Shown piece by piece: positions 1 through 6,793 of a stretch of 64,000 bases of DNA; position 1 is the first letter of the stretch; every line of letters starts with the position of its first letter. Position numbers and translations under genes: made by a program. The notes below the pieces were generated by a model. That model saw nothing but the letters and a program-made list of their open reading frames with translations. It ran no database searches and had not been told where the DNA came from. The DNA comes from an uncultured Kiloniellaceae bacterium (GTDB lineage Bacteria > Pseudomonadota > Alphaproteobacteria > Kiloniellales > Kiloniellaceae), in NCBI GenBank assembly GCA_947500035.1, contig CANMQP010000016.1:1-64000 (forward strand), in the 5' to 3' direction.

Positions 1-8
1 TCATTGAA

Positions 9-76
9 TCTAGTGTGATTCAGTCTCTTAAATTCGCCGCATATTATGCGGCGAACTTCAGAAACATCACACTAGA
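9..76. repeat. Nested inverted repeat at the 3' end of alkC
   Basis: Outer arms TCTAGTGTGAT (9-19) and ATCACACTAGA (66-76) are perfectly complementary. They enclose a second perfect hairpin, TTCGCCGCAT / ATGCGGCGAA (33-42 and 46-55) with a 3-nt loop. The alkC stop codon lies in the outer arm at 72-74. Transcribed leftward, the inner hairpin is followed by a weak T-containing tract, so a transcription terminator is the simplest reading. Confidence 0.6.
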
Positions 77-1169
77 GTGAAAGCGTGAAGTAGGAGCGTG
101 CAACCGGTTGCCCGTTGACGATTACTTCGACGTGGTGCAGGCCCGGGTAGTAGCGCCGCGTTGTTATGGGCCGGATGGCATGCTTCTTGGCGAGAGTCGC
201 CTGACCGCCTGATTCCAGCGACAAGCTCTTCCATTTAAAGACCTTAGGACTACGCGTGCCGTTTGCCTTCACGTGGTGAACCGCATAGTCGATCATCAAA
301 CTCTGACTCGCGGTCGCGTTCGATTCCAGGGTCAACTCAAAAAGCAGGTTCTCGCCAAGTGTGAGCGTCGGTGTGTGGAGTGCGAGCTCCGCCGAGAGTT
401 TCTTCGGCGCGGTGAAGCCGAAGACCTCGAGCGCTCCCTGGTGTCCCTGTTTCAGGAGTGTTCGGCAGGCATGGCGGATAAGACGTTTCCGGCTCTCGGA
501 GGCACCCTTCATCCAGTCCGCGGCGATGCGCGCGACCAGATCAGGATGATCTTTGGCGATATCGTTGAGATTGTTGGCGACCGAACGGCGCACGTAGTTT
601 TCGGGATCGTCGCGCAGTTTGGTGAGAATCGGCAGGATCGGTGCCGGGTCCTTCATCAGGGCCGGCAGGCGCATGGCCCAGGGCAGGCGGGGGCGGCAGC
701 CCTCTGAAGCCAGGCGGCGGACATGATGGTTGCTGTTTTCGCTCCAGCGCCGCATCTGCGCCAGGGCACGTGGCTGATTCGCCAGAAGAAAGTAGCGGAT
801 CCCGAACTCGGAACTAAAGAGCACGGTGATCTTCTCCAGAAGATCCATTGCTGTTTCGAAGTGTCGCTGTCCCGCACGGCCCACGTAATCATTGAGCGGC
901 AGGATTGCCCAGCCAGAGAGGCCGGTCTTGTCGCCATCGGGCAGGCTGGCGCGCAGAATGGCGGCTGCCTCCGCGAAGTTGTCCGGCAGGTGATGCTCAA
1001 GCGCAGCGACAATCTGGTTCGAGCGTTCTTTCAGCTCCAGTTTCTCAAGTTCGTGGGCGGCCTCGGCGATAAAGGCTTCACGCGGAAACGGCGGCCAGGC
1101 TGTCGAGAGATGGTTTGCCATTTCACCGATCAACTCGGCAGAGATAAAATTTTTAAAGGCTTCGGGCAT
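72..1169 (-). CDS. alkC: AlkC-type DNA-alkylation repair glycosylase
   Basis: Protein of 365 aa, expected to excise N3-alkylated bases (3-methyladenine type) from DNA as the first step of base-excision repair. The first ~250 residues read as HEAT-like helical repeats. The family-typical segment HHVRRLASEGCRPRLPWA lies near residues 148-165, and a second repeat segment with YVRRSVANNLNDIAK follows. The last ~100 residues are beta-rich and resemble the Ig-like C-terminal domain known in part of the AlkC family. I chose the ATG at 1169, preceded by GAGG eight bases upstream, over the in-frame GTG at 1181. The start follows the stop of the upstream small gene by 8 bp, so the two are probably co-transcribed and translationally coupled. 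AlkD is the alternative family name, but the C-terminal domain favours AlkC. Confidence 0.85.
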   Translation of the reverse strand: MPEAFKNFISAELIGEMANHLSTAWPPFPREAFIAEAAHELEKLELKERSNQIVAALEHHLPDNFAEAAAILRASLPDGDKTGLSGWAILPLNDYVGRAGQRHFETAMDLLEKITVLFSSEFGIRYFLLANQPRALAQMRRWSENSNHHVRRLASEGCRPRLPWAMRLPALMKDPAPILPILTKLRDDPENYVRRSVANNLNDIAKDHPDLVARIAADWMKGASESRKRLIRHACRTLLKQGHQGALEVFGFTAPKKLSAELALHTPTLTLGENLLFELTLESNATASQSLMIDYAVHHVKANGTRSPKVFKWKSLSLESGGQATLAKKHAIRPITTRRYYPGLHHVEVIVNGQPVARSYFTLSL

Positions 1170-1177
1170 CCTTGACC

Positions 1178-1489
1178 TCACGCATCGACTGACGACAGCA
1201 GTTTGCCGGAGGTAAAGTGAGCCAGAAGTTTAAAGTCCGAGATCTGCGCGAAGATCTCAGTGAAGGCCGGATCTGATTTGACCTTTTCGCCGGCCGCCTT
1301 GGCGCTTTCGTAGTCGTCCCATTCAATCAGATCCGCCATCAGGGTTTGCGGTTCCAGGCCGTTCAGGGGGCGGTAGGCCCGAAATCCCGGATAGGACTTT
1401 GTCGCTTCCATGGCTTTGCGGCGTGCCGTGATAGCGCTTTCCCGGTCGGTCACCTGGTAGACGACGATTTCGTAGACGCTGCTGCTCAT
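1178..1489 (-). CDS. Small antibiotic-biosynthesis-monooxygenase-like protein
   Basis: A 103-aa protein with the layout of a dimeric ferredoxin-like (ABM) domain: an initial strand (YEIVVYQV), helices, a conserved FRAYRPL-type strand, then LMADLIEWDDYESAKAA and a C-terminal helix. No catalytic residue can be assigned from sequence alone, and many such proteins have no known substrate. An ATG start at 1489 is chosen because AAGGAAA precedes it. A longer upstream frame exists but lacks a ribosome-binding site and runs into the promoter region of the divergent regulator. It is the first gene of a two-gene operon with alkC, and is plausibly controlled by the divergent WYL regulator. Confidence 0.75.
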   Translation of the reverse strand: MSSSVYEIVVYQVTDRESAITARRKAMEATKSYPGFRAYRPLNGLEPQTLMADLIEWDDYESAKAAGEKVKSDPAFTEIFAQISDFKLLAHFTSGKLLSSVDA

Positions 1490-1707
1490 TTTCAATTTCC
1501 TTTTTGGGCACTGGGCTACGGATGGGCGCCAGGGATGAATGCGACTGTTAAACCACAACCCTACTGACAACCTTATGGCCATTGCAGTATGAGAGACTGA
1601 TACTTGCCCTGATCGCGCCCCAAATTGCGTCCTCCGGGGAGCGGCTCTGGTCGCCGCGGGAGGGGCAGGAGCCAAGAAGGGAAAGAAGCCCAGAAGGGAA
1701 AGAAACC
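1490..1707. promoter_or_regulatory. Divergent promoter region with duplicated purine-rich ribosome-binding element
   Basis: This 218-bp spacer separates the leftward ABM-alkC operon from the rightward WYL regulator, so it should hold both promoters and the operator. AGAAGGGAAAGAA occurs twice (1675-1687 and 1692-1704, 17-bp period) directly before the regulator start at 1708. The second copy serves as its Shine-Dalgarno. No clear -35/-10 pair was identified. Confidence 0.45.
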
Positions 1708-2391
1708 ATGAGACCCGCCGAGCGTCTGTTCCGAATTGTCCAGATTCTGCGCGCGAGCGGCCGCGTTATGACTGCGGCTGATATCGCCGAACGTTTGGAG
1801 GTTTCGCCCCGGACCGTTTACCGGGATATTGGGCACCTGATGGCGTCCGGCGCGCCGATCGATGGCGAACGCGGTGTGGGTTACCTGTTGCGAGAGGCCT
1901 TCGATGCGCCGCCGCTGACCTTTACCTTCGAACAGCTGGAGGCACTGGCCTTCGGGGCGAAGGCCGTTCAGGTGCTGGCCGGCGAAGACCTGGGCATCGC
2001 GGCGCGCGAGGCCCTGGCCAAGATCGAGATGTCGATCCCGCCGGAACACGCCCGCCGTTTGAAGACGGCGCCGCTTTTTGCCATGCGGGGCGCAAGACAA
2101 CCGCCGCCGCCCAAACTGCTTGGCCCTTTGCGGCGGGCGATATCGGAGCGGCGCAGGCTGCAAATTCTCTATCGCAGCCTAGCCGATCAAGAGAGCGAAA
2201 GAATGATCCGCCCTCTCGGCCTGACCAACTTCGGTCCGGTCTGGTTGCTGACCACCTGGTGTGAGCTCCGGCAGGATTTCCGGGATTTCCGGGTCGACCG
2301 GATCCAGAGATATGAGGTTCAGGCGGGACGATTTGAGCCTGAGCCGGACAAGTCTTTCGAGGGCTATCTCGCTAGATACACCGATTGCTGA
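1708..2391 (+). CDS. YafY-family regulator with HTH and WYL domains
   Basis: A 227-aa transcription factor. The N-terminal helix-turn-helix of the DeoR/HTH_11 type (about residues 5-55) contains MTAADIAERLEVSPRTVYRD. A WYL domain follows, recognisable from the basic LQILYRSL segment and the tail DFRDFRVDRIQRYE. WYL domains bind ligands, often nucleic-acid-derived, and many such regulators respond to DNA damage. The divergent neighbour includes a DNA-repair glycosylase, so control of that operon is a reasonable inference. The ATG at 1708 is used because a strong purine-rich site precedes it. Upstream in-frame codons are less convincing. Confidence 0.85.
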   Translation: MRPAERLFRIVQILRASGRVMTAADIAERLEVSPRTVYRDIGHLMASGAPIDGERGVGYLLREAFDAPPLTFTFEQLEALAFGAKAVQVLAGEDLGIAAREALAKIEMSIPPEHARRLKTAPLFAMRGARQPPPPKLLGPLRRAISERRRLQILYRSLADQESERMIRPLGLTNFGPVWLLTTWCELRQDFRDFRVDRIQRYEVQAGRFEPEPDKSFEGYLARYTDC

Positions 2392-2416
2392 GATGCAATT
2401 TCTACATGCCGGGAGC

Positions 2417-2444
2417 TTGACGAATCTGAAAGTAAGTGTATATA
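2417..2444 (+). promoter_or_regulatory. Putative promoter of the MarR gene, overlapping its operator
   Basis: TTGACG at 2417-2422 and TATATA at 2439-2444 are separated by 16 bp. The -10 lies inside the palindrome at 2436-2447, and transcription would begin only a few bases before the ATG at 2454, giving a nearly leaderless mRNA. This is inferred from sequence only. Confidence 0.5.
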
Positions 2445-2447
2445 CAC
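2436..2447. promoter_or_regulatory. MarR-type operator 1 (perfect palindrome)
   Basis: GTGTATATACAC is a perfect 12-bp palindrome ending 6 bp before the MarR start codon and covering the likely -10. A copy with one changed base occurs at 2918-2929 on the other side of the gene, which supports a shared binding site. Confidence 0.65.
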
Positions 2448-2453
2448 ATAATC

Positions 2454-2900
2454 ATGAATTCCAAACGTCACTCTGTCACGGAACTCGCCGACTGCACCTG
2501 TGCCAACCTGCGCAAGGCGGCAAGGATCGTCACCCAGGCCTACGACGTTGCCTTGCAGCCGAGCGGGCTCAAGGCGACGCAGTTCATCCTCTTGGCCAAT
2601 CTTGTCGAGCAGGGGGACATGCCGCTCACCCAGCTCGCGGAGGCGCTGGTTATGGACCGCACGACCCTAACCCGGAACCTCAAGCCGTTGCTGCGGAAAG
2701 GCCTGGTCCGGATTGAGCAGGAAGAGGACCTGCGAGTCCGGAAAGTCAGTCTGACAGGGGATGGGCTGCGGAGCGTCGAGGAAGCGCGGCCCCTTTGGGA
2801 GGAAATTCAAGCTCGGATCGGCAAGCGGCTGGGCGATGACCGCTGGTCCGGCCTGATCGAAGATCTTGGGGCCACGGTCGAGGCCTTCCAGGAGAGCTAA
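2454..2900 (+). CDS. MarR-family transcriptional regulator
   Basis: A 148-aa winged-helix protein with the typical MarR layout. An N-terminal dimerisation helix is followed by LKATQFILLANLVEQGDMPLTQLAEALVMDRTTLTRNLKPL (helix-turn-helix, about residues 40-80), then a wing with EEDLRVRKVSLTGDG and a C-terminal dimerisation helix. MarR proteins usually repress their own and adjacent genes until a small ligand binds. Here near-identical palindromes lie immediately before this gene and before the downstream membrane-protein gene, so autoregulation and control of the neighbour are likely. The ATG at 2454 is preferred to the GTG at 2436 because the latter lies inside the operator. Confidence 0.9.
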   Translation: MNSKRHSVTELADCTCANLRKAARIVTQAYDVALQPSGLKATQFILLANLVEQGDMPLTQLAEALVMDRTTLTRNLKPLLRKGLVRIEQEEDLRVRKVSLTGDGLRSVEEARPLWEEIQARIGKRLGDDRWSGLIEDLGATVEAFQES

Positions 2901-2917
2901 TTTTTTTGAACCAGTAT

Positions 2918-2929
2918 GTGCATATACAC
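2918..2929. promoter_or_regulatory. MarR-type operator 2
   Basis: GTGCATATACAC differs by one base from the perfect palindrome at 2436-2447. It lies 60 bp before the membrane-protein start at 2989. A possible -35, TTGAAC at 2906-2911, precedes it, so a bound repressor would sit in the promoter spacer. Confidence 0.6.
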
Positions 2930-2988
2930 TTAAAAAATAATACCGGTCTCGTTCCCGGAGGTTCGAGCCCGATGCCGGAGATAGAAAG

Positions 2989-3735
2989 ATGCAACTGTCA
3001 CTGACACCCTTTTTGCTGGTTATTGAACTGGGGTTCTGTTTTTTCCTGACGTGGCATAGTCATCGCCGGGACCCTGGGATCGGTTCACTGTGTCCGGCGT
3101 ACGTCTTTTTTACCTGGTTATCGCTTTACGCTGTCGCGACATCGCTGCTCGGCTATCACGGCTGGTATCTGCGCGAGGAGGTTTTGCGCCTGCTGCCGGG
3201 CTTCTGGCTTCAACTGGTCACGGTCGCAGCAGCCGTCATACCTGTTCTTGTCTCACGCGCGCTGCGCCAGGACCTGCGGCAGATTGTCGACACCACCCCA
3301 TGGCAGTGGTTTGCCCGGTTCCATGCCTTGCGGATTGCCGCCCTCGGCACGGCGGCAAAGACGATGACAGGTGAGTTCCCGCTCTACTTCGAAGTCTTTG
3401 TCGGCATTCCGGATCTTTTGTTCGGCATCAGCGCGCTTTGGATTGCGGTTCTGGCCGGGCGCGGCGGGATCAGCCGGTGCGGCTTCCTGCTGTGGAATCT
3501 GGTCGGGGTGCTGGTCATTGTGCCGTCTGCACCGATATTGCTGCAGCTCGGGTTGCCGGGACCCTTCTATGTTTTCACGGATCTGCCCGACGCCCGTGCG
3601 GTCTATGCTTACCCCATGTCCATCGCGCCCATGATCGGCGTGCCGCTCTTCGTTCTGGTCAACCTCTGCGTCGCCTGGCGGCTCTGGGAGCGGGGGCGTC
3701 CGGAAAGGAGAGCAGAGTTGTCTCGGCCAACGTGA
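2989..3735 (+). CDS. Polytopic membrane protein, probable target of the MarR regulator
   Basis: A 248-aa protein that I do not recognise as a named family. It contains about six to seven hydrophobic segments: near residues 5-22, 35-54, 70-90, about 105-125, 135-157, 165-185 and 210-230. It ends with a short Arg-rich cytoplasmic tail. It lacks an obvious transporter signature or catalytic motif. Its only informative context is the MarR gene directly upstream and the palindromic operator at 2918-2929, suggesting induction by the MarR ligand. Transport or membrane sensing would be guesses. Confidence 0.7.
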   Translation: MQLSLTPFLLVIELGFCFFLTWHSHRRDPGIGSLCPAYVFFTWLSLYAVATSLLGYHGWYLREEVLRLLPGFWLQLVTVAAAVIPVLVSRALRQDLRQIVDTTPWQWFARFHALRIAALGTAAKTMTGEFPLYFEVFVGIPDLLFGISALWIAVLAGRGGISRCGFLLWNLVGVLVIVPSAPILLQLGLPGPFYVFTDLPDARAVYAYPMSIAPMIGVPLFVLVNLCVAWRLWERGRPERRAELSRPT

Positions 3736-3901
3736 AGACCGGGTCAACAGCTTCGCCCCCTTACAACGGATCTCGCTTTCCCGTCCGGCTTTGCCGCGTT
3801 TGATCGATATCAAGGTTTCATCTTCCCTGTCCGGGTAACTTGACCGCATTGCAGCGTGGCGTCTGCGAAGGACGCGCAACGAAAACAACGCGGGGCAGGG
3901 A

Positions 3902-4462
3902 ATGTTTCAGGTTCGAATTCACGGCCGCGGCGGCCAGGGTGTTGTGACGGCGGCGGAGATGCTGTCGATTGCCGCATTTCTGGAAGGAAAGCACGCGCAA
4001 GCCTTTCCCAGCTTCGGATCTGAGCGCATGGGAGCGCCCGTTGTCTCTTACTGCCGGATCGACGACAAGGAGATCAGGGCGCGAGAACCGATCCTCGCGC
4101 CGGACGCCTTGATTATCCAGGATCCGACTCTGTTGCAGTCCGTCGATGTTTTTCAGGGTCTCAATCCCGACGGCTTTATCCTGATCAACTCGCGCCGTTC
4201 CTTTGCTGATCTGGGGATCGCGGAGTTCGTGTCCAAGTTTCCGCCGCATCATGTCTGCGATGTCGGGGCCACGGAACTGGCCGTCAAACACGTTGGCCGG
4301 CCGGTCCCCAATGCGGCATTGCTCGGGGGTTTTGCCGCCATCTCCGGTCAGATCCACATGGAGTCCGTCGAGAAGGCGATCGGTCAAAAGTTTCCGGGAA
4401 ATATCGGCGCCGCGAACGTGGCCGCCGCACGCGAAGCCTTCGAACTGGCCCAGGCTGCATGA
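3902..4462 (+). CDS. 2-oxoacid:acceptor oxidoreductase, gamma subunit
   Basis: A 186-aa gamma subunit of the pyruvate/2-oxoacid:ferredoxin oxidoreductase family, which decarboxylates 2-oxoacids to acyl-CoA with transfer of electrons to ferredoxin. The N-terminus shows the diagnostic IHGRGGQGVVTAAEML (about residues 5-20), followed by a segment resembling FPSFGSERMGAPV that helps bind CoA in family members. A GGCAGGGA ribosome-binding site precedes the ATG. It is the first gene of a four-gene cassette; the next start is 46 bp downstream. The actual 2-oxoacid cannot be read from the sequence; pyruvate, branched-chain 2-oxoacids and phenylglyoxylate are all possible. Confidence 0.9.
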   Translation: MFQVRIHGRGGQGVVTAAEMLSIAAFLEGKHAQAFPSFGSERMGAPVVSYCRIDDKEIRAREPILAPDALIIQDPTLLQSVDVFQGLNPDGFILINSRRSFADLGIAEFVSKFPPHHVCDVGATELAVKHVGRPVPNAALLGGFAAISGQIHMESVEKAIGQKFPGNIGAANVAAAREAFELAQAA

Positions 4463-4508
4463 AAACAGGGTCTGCATAATAACAGGCGCTGCATAAGGGA
4501 GAATTTCT

Positions 4509-5777
4509 ATGCTCAAGCAGGTTGAAGGATCGGTCGCCGTTGCCGAGGCGGTCGCCCTCTGCCGGCCCGAAGTGGTCTGCGCCTATCCCATCACGCCGCA
4601 GACCCATATCGTCGAGGGAGTCGGTGCGCTGGTCAAATCCGGCGCGCTTGAGAACTGCGAATTCATCAATGTGGAATCCGAGTTCGCGGCGCTCTCTGTG
4701 GCCATCGGCGCTTCGGCTGCCGGCGCCCGCGCCTATACTGCGACGGCCAGCCAGGGAATCCTCTTTATGGCGGAGGCGGTCTATAACGCCGCCGGCCTGG
4801 GCCTGCCCATCGTCATGACCGTCGGCAACCGCGCCATCGGGGCACCCATCAACATCTGGAACGACCATACGGACGCCATGTCCGTGAAGGATGCCGGCTG
4901 GATTCAGCTTTTCGCCGAGACCAATCAGGAAGCCGTCGATCTGCATATTCAGGCTTTCCGTCTGGCGGAGGAACTGAGCTGTCCCGTGATGGTCTGCATG
5001 GACGGCTTTATCCTGACCCATGCCTACGAACGGGTCGACGTTCCATCTCAGGAGGAAGTGGACGCCTTTTTACCGCCGTACGATCCCGTACAGGTTTTGG
5101 ATCCGGCGGACCCCTATTCCATCGGCGCCATGGTGGGGCCCGATGCCTTCACGGAGGTGCGCTATCTCGCCCATGACAAGCAACTCCAGGCCCTGCAGCT
5201 GATCCCCGAGATCGCGTCCGTGTTCAAGGATGTCTTCGGCCGGGAATCCGGCGGACTGCTCCACGCCTACCGCACGGAGGGTGCCGAGACCATTGTCGTC
5301 GCGCTCGGATCGGTCAACGGCACCATCAAGGAGGTGGTCGATGCGATGCGCGAGGACGGGACCGCGGTCGGCTCTGTCAGTATCTGTTCGTTCCGTCCCT
5401 TCCCTCTGGCGGAGCTGAAAGCCGCGCTGGCGGGCGCCAGGAACATCGTGGTGGTGGAGAAGAGCCTGGCACCCGGCCTCGGCGGTGTCGTCGCTTCCAA
5501 TGTCCGCATGGCGATGCAGGAAACACCGCGTCCCGTCCATACCGTGATCGCGGGTCTCGGTGGACGCCCCATCACCACAGCCTCAATTCGCAGGGTCGTG
5601 ACCGCAGCGACCGCAGGTGACCTGCCGGACGTGCATTTCCTCGACCTCGACGAGGCTGTCGTCGCGCAGGAAATCGCGCGCGCTAAAGCAACCCGGCGCT
5701 CGGGTCCGGCCGCGGAGAATATCCTGAAGCACCTTGCGTCTGCTAAATCCACCGACAATGCGGGAGCCCTGTCATGA
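4509..5777 (+). CDS. 2-oxoacid:acceptor oxidoreductase, alpha subunit
   Basis: A 422-aa alpha subunit. The N-terminal pyrimidine-binding domain carries GSVAVAEAVALCRPEVVCAYPITPQT (about residues 8-33), the conserved YPITPQT loop that contacts thiamine diphosphate and substrate. ESEFAALSVAIGASAAGARAYTATASQG follows. The C-terminal half contains the domain II/III signature VALGSVNGTIKEVVDAM and FRPFPLAEL. It pairs with the beta subunit, whose gene overlaps it by 4 bp (ATGA at 5774-5777), indicating coupled translation and fixed stoichiometry. Confidence 0.93.
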   Translation: MLKQVEGSVAVAEAVALCRPEVVCAYPITPQTHIVEGVGALVKSGALENCEFINVESEFAALSVAIGASAAGARAYTATASQGILFMAEAVYNAAGLGLPIVMTVGNRAIGAPINIWNDHTDAMSVKDAGWIQLFAETNQEAVDLHIQAFRLAEELSCPVMVCMDGFILTHAYERVDVPSQEEVDAFLPPYDPVQVLDPADPYSIGAMVGPDAFTEVRYLAHDKQLQALQLIPEIASVFKDVFGRESGGLLHAYRTEGAETIVVALGSVNGTIKEVVDAMREDGTAVGSVSICSFRPFPLAELKAALAGARNIVVVEKSLAPGLGGVVASNVRMAMQETPRPVHTVIAGLGGRPITTASIRRVVTAATAGDLPDVHFLDLDEAVVAQEIARAKATRRSGPAAENILKHLASAKSTDNAGALS

Positions 5778-6793
5778 CCGAAGAAAGCGCGCTGCAACGG
5801 GTCAAGTTCTACCAGACCGGCACTCACACGGTCGGTAACCGCCTGATGGACGATGCCGCCCGGAGCGTCCAGGCTTCGATGGACCGTTCGAACGCCATCA
5901 CCTCGGGCCATCGGGCCTGTCAGGGCTGTGGCGAGGCGCTGGGCGCGCGCTATGCCCTGGACACCGCCATGCAGGCTGCCGGGGGCCAACTTGTCGCCGT
6001 GAACGCGACGGGGTGCCTCGAGGTCTTTACCACGCCTTATCCCGAAACCTCCTGGCAGATCCCCTGGCTGCATTCCCTCTTCGGCAATGCGCCCGCCGTC
6101 GCCACCGGCGTGGCTGCGGCCATGCGGCGCAAGGGGCGCGACAAGGTCAAGGTCGTGGCCCAGGGGGGTGATGGCGGCACCACCGATATCGGCTTCGGCT
6201 GTCTTTCCGGCATGTTCGAGCGGAACGACGACGTGCTCTACATCTGCTACGACAACGAAGCCTATATGAACACCGGCGTGCAGCGCTCTTCGGCCACGCC
6301 GCCGGCCGCGCGCACCGCGACCACGCCCGCGCTCGGCGACGCGCCGGGCAATGTCTTCGGCACCGGCAAGAACATGCCGCTGATCGCTATGGCCCACAAC
6401 ATTCCCTACGTGGCGACGGCGAGTGTTGCCGACCTTCACGATCTGGAGGCCAAGGTCACCCGGGCCATGTCTGTTTCAGGGTCGCGCTACATTCACATCA
6501 TGGTGCCTTGCCCGCTGGGCTGGGGCTCCGCGCCCTGCGATACCATCCGCATTGCGCGGCTGGCTGTTGCCTGCGGCCTCTTCCCGCTCTTCGAAGCCGA
6601 ACAGGGTGAGGTGGTCCGGATCAGCAAGATCCGCCGCCCGGTGCCGGTGGAGGATTATCTCAGGCCGCAGCGCCGTTTCGCGCACCTCTTCAAGAAGGGC
6701 CATGAAGATAAGAAGCGGCTTGCCGTGATCCAACGCATGGCGGACAGCAACATCAGCCGCTTCGATCTCTTAGCCGAAGGAGGCACCTCATGA
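5774..6793 (+). CDS. 2-oxoacid:acceptor oxidoreductase, beta subunit (TPP and Fe-S)
   Basis: A 339-aa beta subunit binding thiamine diphosphate and one [4Fe-4S] cluster. Visible cluster cysteines lie in ACQGCGE (about residues 48-54) and NATGC near residue 80, plus a later Cys in the family position. The TPP motif is GGDGGTTDIGFGCLSGM followed by YDNEAYMNTG (about residues 134-170), with the GDG...N spacing of TPP enzymes. The downstream flavoprotein starts within the last codons (4-bp overlap, ATGA at 6790). Length and motif order match four-subunit enzymes rather than the single-chain NifJ type. Confidence 0.93.
   Translation: MTEESALQRVKFYQTGTHTVGNRLMDDAARSVQASMDRSNAITSGHRACQGCGEALGARYALDTAMQAAGGQLVAVNATGCLEVFTTPYPETSWQIPWLHSLFGNAPAVATGVAAAMRRKGRDKVKVVAQGGDGGTTDIGFGCLSGMFERNDDVLYICYDNEAYMNTGVQRSSATPPAARTATTPALGDAPGNVFGTGKNMPLIAMAHNIPYVATASVADLHDLEAKVTRAMSVSGSRYIHIMVPCPLGWGSAPCDTIRIARLAVACGLFPLFEAEQGEVVRISKIRRPVPVEDYLRPQRRFAHLFKKGHEDKKRLAVIQRMADSNISRFDLLAEGGTS

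Noticed and set aside
9-76. A riboswitch or tRNA-like structure at the left edge
   Set aside because: It lies at a gene's 3' end in the leftward direction and has simple nested arms without conserved RNA motifs.
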